Shown piece by piece: positions 1-6,326 of a DNA stretch of 8,838 bases. Each line of letters starts with the position of its first letter. Position 1 is the stretch's first letter. This DNA is from Chloroflexota bacterium. Lineage in GTDB: Bacteria > Chloroflexota > Anaerolineae > B4-G1. Under the pieces are notes generated by a model. The model saw only the letters and a program-made list of their open reading frames with translations, made no database searches and had not been told where the DNA came from. The stretch spans positions 1-8,838 of the forward strand of contig JAAEPW010000596.1 of assembly GCA_024232355.1 (NCBI GenBank), in the 5' to 3' direction. The translations under genes were made by a program, and so were the position numbers.

Positions 1-436
1 AATCGTATCCTACGCTGTGTATGCCGCCTGGCCCGTCAAGCCCATCCCCGAAGAATACCGCCAGGTGCAGCCCTCAGACGTAGAGACGCTGCTGGTGAGC
101 GGGAGCATTGATTTCAATACTCCGGCGCAGTTTGCCGCCGAGGAACTCTTGCCGTCGCTGAGCAACGGCAAGCAGGTCATCCTGTCCGAGTATGGGCACG
201 TGTCGGATTTCCTGATACACCAACCAAAAGCTCTCGAACGCCTGTTGACCAGTTACTATGATACCGGTGTGGCCGATGACTCGCTCTACACGTACCAACC
301 GGTGAGCTTTCACGTGGGACTTGGCTACCCGACGATGGCCAAGCTCGGGCTGGCTGCTATCGTGCTGGTTATCATCATATTGATAACAGCGGTGTGGTTC
401 ATCGTCCACAGAGTGCGGCGGCGCAGGAGTGTATAG
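1..436 (+). CDS. Alpha/beta hydrolase, TAP-like C-terminal part with C-terminal membrane anchor (5' end outside window)
   Basis: The reading frame is open from base 2 through the left edge, so the true start lies upstream; a GTG at 17 is only an internal codon. Counting from that codon, SGSIDFNTP (about residues 28-36) and SEYGHVSDF (57-65) match the C-terminal half of TAP-type alpha/beta hydrolases. In that family the Asp of SGxxDxxTP and the His of the GH motif complete a Ser-His-Asp triad, here D32 and H61. The nucleophile serine would be off-window. Residues about 108-131 form one hydrophobic helix followed by an Arg-rich tail (RVRRRR), which suggests a C-terminal anchor with the hydrolase domain outside the cytoplasm. 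Family members are peptidases or esterases; the substrate cannot be told. It is followed 60 bases later by a small membrane gene and is probably the first visible gene of a four-gene operon. Confidence 0.75.
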   Translation, partial: IVSYAVYAAWPVKPIPEEYRQVQPSDVETLLVSGSIDFNTPAQFAAEELLPSLSNGKQVILSEYGHVSDFLIHQPKALERLLTSYYDTGVADDSLYTYQPVSFHVGLGYPTMAKLGLAAIVLVIIILITAVWFIVHRVRRRRSV

Positions 437-496
437 GTCTCAAGATAACAAACAGTAAAGAGGATTGAACGAACACCATGCGGAGGAGATCAAAGA

Positions 497-721
497 ATGA
501 AGAGAAAAAAGAAACCCGGCTACTATACCCTGCTGGTGCTAGCGATTTTGATGATCCTGGGAGCAGTACTGACGATCATGCCGGTACCTTATTCGTATAA
601 AGAATGTATGCTCGGATACAAAGCTCACTGCACCCTCACACCGGTCAGCACGATCTTGTGCGTCATTGCCGCCGCGGCCATTTATGTGGTGACGAACGGA
701 TCATTCACCGAGACAGCATGA
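497..721 (+). CDS. Small two-helix membrane protein, unknown function
   Basis: This 74-residue protein starts at an ATG preceded by GGAGGAG about 8 bases upstream, a good ribosome-binding site. It opens with a basic stretch (MKRKKK), then a hydrophobic helix at about residues 9-29, a short loop with two cysteines (C37, C45) around the sequence YKECMLGYKAHC, and a second helix at about 48-66. The loop probably faces outside, where the cysteines could form a disulfide; this is inference. I do not recognise a named family. The stop codon overlaps the ribosome-binding site of the following flavodoxin-domain gene, so the two are almost certainly cotranscribed and perhaps translationally coupled. 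It may be a membrane partner of that protein or of the hydrolase upstream. Confidence 0.75.
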   Translation: MKRKKKPGYYTLLVLAILMILGAVLTIMPVPYSYKECMLGYKAHCTLTPVSTILCVIAAAAIYVVTNGSFTETA

Positions 722-734
722 AGGAGTTTTGATC

Positions 735-1544
735 ATGATCATGTTTCCTATGTTGATATTGGTCATCGTGCCGCTCGTGGCGGGGATCGAATCGTTATTC
801 GCCAAGAAGGAAAACGCGCGGGCCATCTCTATTCTCGCCGGGCTGTGCGTTGGCGGTTTCCTCTGGAATGTGTACTCGGACTGGAGAGTATCGCCGATCC
901 GGGTTACCGTCCTCGCCATTCTTGCCATCGTGCCGATCATCCGCTTGTTCCGGATTGGCACAAAGGCGCTGAAACAAGGCCTGATCGCCGCCGTTGTGAC
1001 CTTTGTGGTGCTGCTTGTGGCCTGGCAGGGATTGTTGAGCTTTATGGTCAACGTGGAGGTCGTCAGCGACATCGAGATATTGAACCCCGACGCAAGCGCG
1101 GGGACGGCGCTCGTGGTCTACCATCCCGGAAGGAGCGGTTATCAAGAGATGGCCAATCAGGCCTTTGCTGAAGGACTGATCTCGAATGGGTGGCGCGTAG
1201 AGATCACCACAGCTAGCAAAGAAACACCCACCGACCTTTCTGGCTACGATCTGCTGGTTCTAAGCGCCCCCACCTACGACTGGGTGCCCGCGAAACCAAT
1301 CCAACGCTACCTGGAGCAGCTTGGAGACCTGGAAGGCCAGCCCACGGCCGTCATCATCTCGGCCGCAGGCACGACTACCCTGGCTGTTCCCATGATGGAG
1401 GAGATGGTCAAAGAAGCGAACGGCGACCTGGTCGGGTCCTATACCCTCTGGACCCTGATACCCAACCAGCTGAGATATGGTATTAACGACGCGGAAGAGA
1501 TCATGCGCCAGGAAGCGAAAGCGATCCCCTTGCCGGGGGAGTAA
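735..1544 (+). CDS. Multi-helix membrane protein with C-terminal flavodoxin-like domain
   Basis: The start is taken as ATG 735 because AAGGAG at 721-726 lies 8 bases upstream; TTG 729 and ATG 741 are in-frame alternatives. The 269-residue product has about four hydrophobic segments in the first ~105 residues (roughly 2-19, 31-47, 56-72, 82-104), then a soluble flavodoxin-like fold. The domain begins with a strand GTALVVYH (about 123-130), continues with a phosphate-loop-like turn PGRSGYQEMA, then GWRVEITTA and the strand-loop YDLLVLSAPTYDW, which matches the second FMN-contacting loop of flavodoxin-family proteins. The canonical T/S-x-T-G-x-T loop is not intact, so FMN binding is likely but not certain. 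Flavodoxins carry electrons; fusion to membrane helices would place this one at the inner face of the membrane. It sits 8 bases before a CDP-alcohol phosphatidyltransferase gene, suggesting redox chemistry linked to lipids. Confidence 0.75.
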   Translation: MIMFPMLILVIVPLVAGIESLFAKKENARAISILAGLCVGGFLWNVYSDWRVSPIRVTVLAILAIVPIIRLFRIGTKALKQGLIAAVVTFVVLLVAWQGLLSFMVNVEVVSDIEILNPDASAGTALVVYHPGRSGYQEMANQAFAEGLISNGWRVEITTASKETPTDLSGYDLLVLSAPTYDWVPAKPIQRYLEQLGDLEGQPTAVIISAAGTTTLAVPMMEEMVKEANGDLVGSYTLWTLIPNQLRYGINDAEEIMRQEAKAIPLPGE

Positions 1545-1552
1545 AAAAGCAC

Positions 1553-2122
1553 ATGAACAAAGCCCATACCAACAAACTACCGGGAACGATCATTGTCTCC
1601 ACCATCATCGCGATCCGGTTTGTCGCAGCGCTCTTGTTTCTGTACGCGTTCACCAACAACCTGACGTTATGGGCTGTCTGCATCTTTGTCGTTGCCGTTT
1701 TCACGGATGCGCTGGACGGCCACGTGGCGAGGAGGCTGGGCGGCGCAGCTCCGTTTCTAGGCCCGTATTCGGCGTACTCGGATGCTGTGGCGGATTTTTT
1801 CCTCGTCTTGGCGGCATTCGGGGCTTTTGTGATCCAGGGCCTTTACCCGTTCTGGATATTGCTCCTCATCGTCGTTATGTTCGCCCAGTTTATCCTGACG
1901 TCGAGACTCGCGCGGCTCATCTACGACCCCGTGGGCAAATACTATGGAGTGTTTCTCTTCTGCGCCGTCGGCGTGACCCTCGTTTTGCCCTACGCCGCCG
2001 TTCGCCAGGCGGTGCTGGTGGTCATCCTCGGATTCTCCATTGCATTGGTGATCAGCCGGGCTGTGTTCCTGCTCGGTTTCTCAAAGAAGCGAACGCTTGG
2101 CCAGGACAGCCCTGGTTCGTGA
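1553..2122 (+). CDS. CDP-alcohol phosphatidyltransferase family protein
   Basis: This 189-residue integral membrane enzyme family moves a phosphatidyl group from a CDP-activated lipid to an alcohol such as glycerol phosphate, inositol phosphate or serine. The N-terminal LPGTIIVSTIIAIRFVAAL (9-27) resembles the usual P-x-x-x-T-x-x-R opening helix. The signature is present: D52-A-L-D55-G56-x-x-A59-R60, then D77-x-x-x-D81, giving all four metal-binding aspartates. The stretch between AR and the third Asp is about four residues longer than in E. coli PgsA, and Ser73 stands where a Gly is usual. About five or six helices are predicted, and PVGKYYG (126-132) fits the conserved Lys region. GGGGGAG (1535-1541) ends 11 bases before the ATG and overlaps the previous gene's stop. 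The alcohol acceptor cannot be assigned. Last gene of the operon. Confidence 0.85.
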   Translation: MNKAHTNKLPGTIIVSTIIAIRFVAALLFLYAFTNNLTLWAVCIFVVAVFTDALDGHVARRLGGAAPFLGPYSAYSDAVADFFLVLAAFGAFVIQGLYPFWILLLIVVMFAQFILTSRLARLIYDPVGKYYGVFLFCAVGVTLVLPYAAVRQAVLVVILGFSIALVISRAVFLLGFSKKRTLGQDSPGS

Positions 2123-2181
2123 CAAAAGTCAAAGTGGAACTGTGCAAACAACCTTGCTCGTAGTATAGGAAAGTATAAAAG

Positions 2182-2227
2182 TGTAGTCGCGGTTTCTATA
2201 CCGCGCGCTATGGAAAGCGCGGCTACG
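2182..2227. repeat. Palindromic double-hairpin repeat, copy 1
   Basis: Two adjacent hairpins lie inside an outer stem. The outer arms are GTAGT (2183-2187) and GCTAC (2222-2226). Hairpin 1 is CGCGGT / ACCGCG (2188-2193 / 2200-2205) with loop TTCTAT. Hairpin 2 is CGCT / AGCG (2206-2209 / 2216-2219) with loop ATGGAA. The two loops are complementary to each other with one G-U pair. Alternatively the whole element folds as one imperfect 17-base-arm hairpin. A second copy at 8144-8201 has the same architecture with paired stem changes. No run of T follows, so it is not a simple terminator. It lies between the phosphatidyltransferase stop and the operon terminator. Confidence 0.75.
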
Positions 2228-2267
2228 GCTGCGAAGCTTTTCTTGATGTGAAAGCGAGCTGTTCAAG

Positions 2268-2304
2268 GAGCCAGTAACGACAAGTTGCTGGCTCTCTTTC
2301 TTTC
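2268..2304 (+). terminator. Rho-independent terminator of the four-gene operon
   Basis: GAGCCAGTAAC (2268-2278) pairs with GTTGCTGGCTC (2284-2294) over 11 positions, one of them a T-G wobble, around the loop GACAA. The pyrimidine tail TCTTTCTTTC follows at once. It ends transcription of the operon about 145 bases after the phosphatidyltransferase stop. Confidence 0.8.
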
Positions 2305-2316
2305 AGGCATCAAGGT

Positions 2317-2456
2317 AGGGCAATTGCATTTATTTGTTTGCTCGTCAGGGATCGACAAATCCCGGCTCTGGGGAAACAAAAACTTGTCCTTCAGACGGGG
2401 ATCTGGCGATCCCCTTTGAGCAAAGTAGACCAGCCGGGTTTAAATGCAATTGCCCT
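2317..2456. repeat. 140-base nested inverted-repeat element (MITE-like or structured leader)
   Basis: The ends are perfect 16-base inverted repeats: AGGGCAATTGCATTTA at 2317-2332 and its complement TAAATGCAATTGCCCT at 2441-2456. Nested inside are a 7-base pair of arms, TTTGCTC (2337-2343) with GAGCAAA (2418-2424), and two hairpins: GGGAT / ATCCC (2348-2352 / 2359-2363) and GGGGATC / GATCCCC (2397-2403 / 2408-2414, loop TGGC). No transposase is encoded. GGCATCA occurs on both sides (2306-2312, 2458-2464), but at unequal distances from the ends, so a target-site duplication is not proven. It may be a miniature inverted-repeat transposable element or a structured RNA; it ends 12 bases before the LuxR promoter. 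Confidence 0.7.
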
Positions 2457-2468
2457 GGGCATCAGGGT

Positions 2469-2497
2469 TTGCCCGTTGTTTCGATCAACGGTATAAT
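2469..2497 (+). promoter_or_regulatory. Sigma70-type promoter of the LuxR regulator with dyad operator candidate
   Basis: TTGCCC (2469-2474) and TATAAT (2492-2497) are separated by 17 bases, a near-consensus arrangement. Between them and overlapping the -35 box is a perfect 6-base dyad, CCGTTG (2473-2478) and CAACGG (2486-2491), spaced by 7 bases, a plausible repressor or autoregulation site. Transcription would start near 2504, giving a leader of about 35 bases before the ATG at 2539. Confidence 0.6.
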
Positions 2498-2538
2498 TAG
2501 CGAGTTCAGTTTATCCCTTCCGCAAAGCAAAAGGCAAA

Positions 2539-5331
2539 ATGGCCACACCAATCCTAAGCACAAAACTCTATATCCCCCCCGTCCGGCCAGAGCTAGTGCC
2601 GCGCCCACGCCTGATTGAGCGATTGAACACAGGAGCGACGCGCAAGCTGACCCTCGTCTCTGCCCCGGCCGGTTTTGGCAAGACCACACTGTTGAGTGAA
2701 TGGACACATCGTAGGGGCGAGGTTACCCTGCCCGTACCCGCGCCCCTACAAGTCGCATGGCTCTCGCTGGATCAAGGGGATAATGACCTGAATTGCTTTT
2801 TGACCTATTGTGTCGCCGCTTTGCAAACCATCAAAGACAATGTTGGGCAAGGGGTATTGGCTGGGCTTCAATCTTCTGGGGCGGTTAACACCGAATTAGT
2901 TCTGACCACCTTGCTCAACGAGATTGCGGGCCTCAAGGACGATTTCACCCTCCTCCTTGACGACTATCACGTGATTGAATCCCCAGCGATTGACAAGGCC
3001 CTTGGTTTTTTGCTCGACCATCTGCCACCACAGATGCACTTGGGCCTGATCACCCGCACTGACCCGACTTTACCTCTATCGCGACTGCGTGCCCGCGGAC
3101 AGTTGACCGAACTGCGCGCGGACGACCTACGCTTTACCACCGACGAAGCGGCTGTCTTTCTCAAACAGGTCATTCATTTGCCCATTTCGTCCGACGATGT
3201 GCGTACGCTAGAAAACCGCACAGAAGGCTGGATCACCGGGCTGCAACTGGCCGCTGTGGCGATGCAGGGACTTGAACAACGTGAGCAAATTGCGCGCTTT
3301 ATCCATAGCTTTGGTGGCAGCCATCGCTATATCATTGATTATTTGGTTGATGAGGTCCTTGACCAACAGACACCACAGGTGCAAGAGTTCTTGTTGCAGA
3401 CCTCAATTCTCGACCGTTTGGTCGCTCCCTTGTGTAACGTCGTTACAAGTCGGAAAGACAGTCAAGCCATTCTGGAGCGACTTGATGCGGCCAACCTGTT
3501 CCTCATCCCACTGGACGGCGAGCGGCGTTGGTATCGCTATCACCATCTCTTTGCCGAACTGCTGCACCACCGTCTGCGGCAGAGCAATCCCGAACAGATA
3601 GAAGAACTGCACGCCCGTGCCAGTCACTGGCTGGATGACAATGGACTCACCCATCAGGCCATCAAACACGCCCTGGCAATAGACGATAAATATTTCGCCG
3701 CCGATTTGCTCGAACGCCATGCTAAAACCTTGCTGTATCAGGGTCATGCCCAGGTCCAGAACATGCGGGATTGGTTCAAGCTGTTCCCTCAAGAATTAAT
3801 CCAAGAGCGCCCATTATTGAGCATTTTTCACACCTGGGTACTCGTATTCGAAAACCCGATCGGAAATTGCGACGAGGTAGAACGAATATTGGCACAAACC
3901 CAACAATCGTTGGACAAAGTTGATTCTGATGGAACTGGGGAAAAAATCGTTGCTGGGCATATTGCCAGCATTCGGGCACTTTTGTCTCAGCCACCAATTC
4001 AAACGGATCACGATCCACACGCCGTTTTAGAGTTGTTGCATAAAGCCCAAAGCCTGTTGCCACCGAGCGAGATCGAAACTCGCAGTGACAACAGCATAAA
4101 TATTGGATACGAATATATGCACCTAGCGGATACCAAAGCCGCGCTCAAGGCTAACAAGGCCGCGTTTGCTCAAGCCCAGGTGGGGAACAATCATCTTGTA
4201 GCTATCGTTTCGATTCGCAATCAGGCTTTGATCGCCTACTATTTGGGAGGGTTGGACCAGGCGGTTGAGATTTGCCAAAATGGCATTGCTTCATTTGATC
4301 AACTTTGCACTGAAAAAGATCAACCATCCCCGAACCTAGGGATATTGTTTATCATGGTAGGCCATTTACTCATAGAACGTGGTGAGCTAGAGAAAGCAGA
4401 GGTTGAGCTTGGCAAAGGGTTTGATCTGCTTCAGTGGTTTGGCGAATATGAAGCTTTGGCCTTGGGGCTTGTTGCCCTGACTCGGCTGCTTTTATTAAAG
4501 GGTGATAGCACAAGTGCCTTGCAAATTGGTGAGCGGTTTGGGCGTCACTGGTCCACGTGTGCCGCTTTGCTGGAGACGTTGCGGATTCAGGCCGAGTTAT
4601 CTCGTTTTGAAGGTGATTCCGCGGCCCTAGAGACTATTCTATCTTGGAGACAAGAGAATCAACCCAAGTTTGAGGCTGAATCCGATTTCCCAGGAATCAG
4701 CCCCTGGAACGAGACCCAGCATCTCGCCCATTTGACCTGGATCCAATCCCAAATTGCCCTCGCCCGTCTGGAATCTGAATCGCCCCAACAACCCGTTCTG
4801 CAATCCTGTCTCGACTATTTGGATCGACGGCTGCAAGTCGCTCAGCAACGCGGGTTGGTATTCCGCATCATTGAATGTTCCGTCCTCAAAACCCTGGTGC
4901 TGGATGTACTGGGGAACACTGAAAAAGCTGTGGTCACACTCTCGCAGGCGTTATCTTTGGCTGAACCGAAAGGTTTCCGCCGCGTGTTCTTGGATAAAGG
5001 CCAACCAATGATTCGGCTATTATTGCGAGTGTCTGAGCACACCAAGTCGACCGATTTTGCCCATCAACTTTTGACTGCCCTTGAAAGGCCCAAGGATGTC
5101 AAAACACAGCCTTTTCCGCAAAACCTGATCGAACCCCTCAGCAAACGCGAGTTGCAAGTGCTGCAATTGATTGCCCAAGGACTTTCGAATCGTGAAATCA
5201 GCGAGCGACTTTTCCTCGCCCTGACCACGGTCAAGGGACACAACCGCAGAATCTATGGGAAACTTGGCGTAAAGAATCGCGCTCAAGCGATCAACAAAGC
5301 CATATCCCTCCACATCCTCCCTCCTCAGTAA
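2539..5331 (+). CDS. MalT-like LuxR-family ATP-dependent transcriptional regulator (STAND)
   Basis: A 930-residue protein of the MalT/large LuxR type, close to the usual 900 for the family. It opens with LSTKLYIPPVRPELVPRPRL, the typical start. Walker A is APAGFGKTT (42-50) and Walker B is FTLLLDD (136-142), so it should bind and hydrolyse ATP. Residues about 340-840 are helical and TPR-like, the region that senses a ligand or partner in MalT. The C-terminal 66 residues are a LuxR helix-turn-helix (LSKRELQVLQLIAQGLSNRE, then TTVKGHNRRIYGKLGV). The inducer is unknown. An extra RRGEVTLPVPAPL segment (59-71) is encoded by a palindromic repeat inserted in frame. The ribosome-binding site is weak (AAAAGG, 4 bases before ATG). 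A sigma70-type promoter and possible operator lie just upstream; it is likely monocistronic. Targets are not evident, though neighbouring genes are candidates. Confidence 0.92.
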   Translation: MATPILSTKLYIPPVRPELVPRPRLIERLNTGATRKLTLVSAPAGFGKTTLLSEWTHRRGEVTLPVPAPLQVAWLSLDQGDNDLNCFLTYCVAALQTIKDNVGQGVLAGLQSSGAVNTELVLTTLLNEIAGLKDDFTLLLDDYHVIESPAIDKALGFLLDHLPPQMHLGLITRTDPTLPLSRLRARGQLTELRADDLRFTTDEAAVFLKQVIHLPISSDDVRTLENRTEGWITGLQLAAVAMQGLEQREQIARFIHSFGGSHRYIIDYLVDEVLDQQTPQVQEFLLQTSILDRLVAPLCNVVTSRKDSQAILERLDAANLFLIPLDGERRWYRYHHLFAELLHHRLRQSNPEQIEELHARASHWLDDNGLTHQAIKHALAIDDKYFAADLLERHAKTLLYQGHAQVQNMRDWFKLFPQELIQERPLLSIFHTWVLVFENPIGNCDEVERILAQTQQSLDKVDSDGTGEKIVAGHIASIRALLSQPPIQTDHDPHAVLELLHKAQSLLPPSEIETRSDNSINIGYEYMHLADTKAALKANKAAFAQAQVGNNHLVAIVSIRNQALIAYYLGGLDQAVEICQNGIASFDQLCTEKDQPSPNLGILFIMVGHLLIERGELEKAEVELGKGFDLLQWFGEYEALALGLVALTRLLLLKGDSTSALQIGERFGRHWSTCAALLETLRIQAELSRFEGDSAALETILSWRQENQPKFEAESDFPGISPWNETQHLAHLTWIQSQIALARLESESPQQPVLQSCLDYLDRRLQVAQQRGLVFRIIECSVLKTLVLDVLGNTEKAVVTLSQALSLAEPKGFRRVFLDKGQPMIRLLLRVSEHTKSTDFAHQLLTALERPKDVKTQPFPQNLIEPLSKRELQVLQLIAQGLSNREISERLFLALTTVKGHNRRIYGKLGVKNRAQAINKAISLHILPPQ
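2711..2749. repeat. Palindromic repeat embedded in frame in the LuxR gene
   Basis: GTAGGGGCG (2711-2719) and its perfect complement CGCCCCTAC (2741-2749) bound a 39-base element, exactly 13 codons, so the reading frame is kept. It is translated as part of RRGEVTLPVPAPLQ, between the Walker A helix (TTLLSEW) and the strand VAWLSLDQGDND. Relatives as I recall them have only a few residues there. GTAGGGGCG-type palindromes are, to my recollection, dispersed repeats in Chloroflexota and cyanobacteria. Confidence 0.7.
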
Positions 5332-5374
5332 AGCGCCAGAGCTTTACAAGGGAAAAGCCTTGCGGGCTTTTCCC
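5329..5374 (+). terminator. Tandem hairpins after the LuxR gene, probable terminator
   Basis: The stop codon begins a small hairpin, TAAAGC / GCTTTA (5329-5334 / 5341-5346). It is followed by a perfect 10-base stem GGGAAAAGCC / GGCTTTTCCC (5350-5359 / 5365-5374) with loop TTGCG. The T run lies inside the 3' arm and no T tract follows, so termination may be weak or Rho-assisted. Confidence 0.5.
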
Positions 5375-5423
5375 CATAGCCTCAAAAACAATACCCCCAA
5401 ACAGTACTTTGGAATCTATACAC

Positions 5424-5446
5424 CAATACCGTATTGTTGGTATACT
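5424..5446 (+). promoter_or_regulatory. Extended -10 promoter with upstream dyad, for the 70-residue gene
   Basis: TGGTATACT (5438-5446) is an extended -10 element (TGn plus TATACT); no good -35 box lies 17 bases upstream. A perfect dyad CAATAC-C-GTATTG (5424-5436) abuts it and could bind a regulator or activator. The gene starts at 5517, so the leader would be about 65 bases. Confidence 0.4.
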
Positions 5447-5516
5447 ACTTGTGCATTGAGCGAGCGGCACAAATAGTCACCATTAACCGCAGAATATCTG
5501 ATCCGGGAGTCAACCA

Positions 5517-5729
5517 ATGATCTATCAAATCAGAATCAAAGGCCATCTAAGCCAACAATGGGCAGAATGGTTCGAGGGACTGACCATCACACTGGAAGAC
5601 AACGGCGAGACCTTTTTAACCGGCCCGGTGGTCGATCAAGCCGCATTATACGGATTGCTGAAAAAAGTGCAGGATCTGGGAATGCCCTTGCTCTCGGTCA
5701 GTCATGTCGAACCCGGCAGCGATATTTAG
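5517..5729 (+). CDS. Small conserved hypothetical protein (70 residues)
   Basis: The ATG is preceded by GGGAG (5505-5509), 7 bases upstream. The 70-residue product is soluble, with no signal peptide or membrane segment. The pattern MIYQIRIKGHLSQQWAEWFE, a strand GLTITLEDNGETFLTGPVVD, a helix QAALYGLLKKVQDLGM and a final strand LLSVSHVEP suggests a compact beta-alpha-beta ferredoxin-like fold. I recognise the sequence as a small hypothetical protein common in environmental bacteria, but know no assigned function. Highly conserved features in what I recall include the G-H near residue 9 and the LTGPVVDQAAL stretch. It has its own promoter-like site and no close partner: the next gene is 174 bases away and of different base composition. 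Confidence 0.75.
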   Translation: MIYQIRIKGHLSQQWAEWFEGLTITLEDNGETFLTGPVVDQAALYGLLKKVQDLGMPLLSVSHVEPGSDI

Positions 5730-5734
5730 GTGTT

Positions 5735-5779
5735 GTTCAGAAACATCAAGTTCAGAAACATCAAGTTCAGAAACAACAA
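5735..5779. repeat. Three tandem copies of a 15-base repeat
   Basis: GTTCAGAAACATCAA occurs at 5735-5749 and 5750-5764, identical, and again at 5765-5779 with one change (T to A, giving AACAACAA). It begins five bases after the stop codon of the 70-residue gene and runs into a strong ribosome-binding sequence. The near identity suggests recent slippage expansion. Confidence 0.9.
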
Positions 5780-5785
5780 AGGAGG
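5778..5785 (+). promoter_or_regulatory. Orphan Shine-Dalgarno sequence without a start codon
   Basis: AAAGGAGG is fully complementary to the usual 16S rRNA 3' end, yet the only start-like codon near it, TTG 5786, touches it, and its frame stops within a few codons. No ATG or GTG occurs at a usable distance. It may be a relic of a deleted gene or a ribosome-binding site used in another context. Confidence 0.45.
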
Positions 5786-5903
5786 TTGGTCTAAAAAACA
5801 TTTCTAACCTATTTCATCCCCCAGGAACAGGATGAGGCCACAGGTCTCTAAAAGTCCAATTTAATGAAACTTGAAAATATCATTCAAAAAAAGGAGATAA
5901 AAA

Positions 5904-6326
5904 ATGAATTCAGCAAATACCGCAACAGGCTTGCAAGATGTAAAGATAAATATAAAACTTGCAGCATTATGGGTTGCTGTGATGCTTTTATACGTCTATA
6001 ACGACATGTACTTTCTTTATGAACCAAAGGTTATAGAGAATATAATCGCGGGAATGGTATGGAAACTTGAAATTACTCAAGCATGGGCGTTGTCATCGAT
6101 GATACTGATGGCGATTCCGATTCTTATGATTGTCCTGTCCGTGACATTAAAGGCTAAAGTGAATCGCTGGGCAAACATCATCGTGGGTGTATTGTATATT
6201 GTTGTTGAGATAGGAAACCTGGCAGGAGAGACTTGGGCTTTTTATATTTTGGCTGGTATTATCGAAGCTGTGCTCACTGTCCTGATTGTTTGGTATGCCT
6301 GGAAGTGGCCTCAACAAGAAGCATAA
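5904..6326 (+). CDS. Four-helix membrane protein, DUF6326-like
   Basis: A 140-residue protein with a very strong ribosome-binding site (AAGGAGA) about 7 bases before the ATG. After a polar N-terminus of about 18 residues it has four hydrophobic segments: roughly 20-40 (LAALWVAVMLLYVYNDMYFL), 62-82 (LSSMILMAIPILMIVLSV), 88-108 (ANIIVGVLYIVVEIGNLAG) and 112-132. The layout and the ALWVAVMLLYVYND opening resemble the DUF6326 family of small membrane proteins as I remember it; function unknown. Base composition is clearly lower in G+C than the flanking genes (18 of 60 bases in 5941-6000, against 41 of 60 in 7261-7320), which suggests acquisition from a low-GC donor. It stands alone and is closed by a strong terminator. 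Confidence 0.7.
   Translation: MNSANTATGLQDVKINIKLAALWVAVMLLYVYNDMYFLYEPKVIENIIAGMVWKLEITQAWALSSMILMAIPILMIVLSVTLKAKVNRWANIIVGVLYIVVEIGNLAGETWAFYILAGIIEAVLTVLIVWYAWKWPQQEA

Larger units (their letters stand above)
2123..2538. other. 416-base gene-free region packed with structured elements
   Basis: This interval holds, in order, a double-hairpin palindromic repeat (2182-2227), a Rho-independent terminator (2268-2304), a 140-base inverted-repeat element (2317-2456), and the promoter of the LuxR regulator (2469-2497). An open frame crossing it at 2334-2618 has no coding character and overlaps the start of the regulator, so I do not call a gene. Confidence 0.8.

Noticed and set aside
1477..2163. 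Open frame of 228 codons overlapping the phosphatidyltransferase
   Set aside because: Arg/Gly/Cys-rich product typical of a GC-rich alternate frame; the overlapping frame from 1553 has a clear family signature and ribosome-binding site.
2306..2464. GGCATCA on both sides of the 140-base element as a target-site duplication
   Set aside because: The copies are 4 bases and 1 base from the element ends, so they are not a clean duplication; kept only as a weak hint.
2334..2618. Open frame of 94 codons on the + strand
   Set aside because: It runs through the inverted-repeat element, the promoter and the start of the LuxR gene in another frame; no ribosome-binding site and no recognisable protein.
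5558..5794. Open frame overlapping the 70-residue gene and including the tandem repeats as coding
   Set aside because: Basic, low-complexity product in the alternate frame with no ribosome-binding site; the frame from 5517 has one and has a sensible fold.
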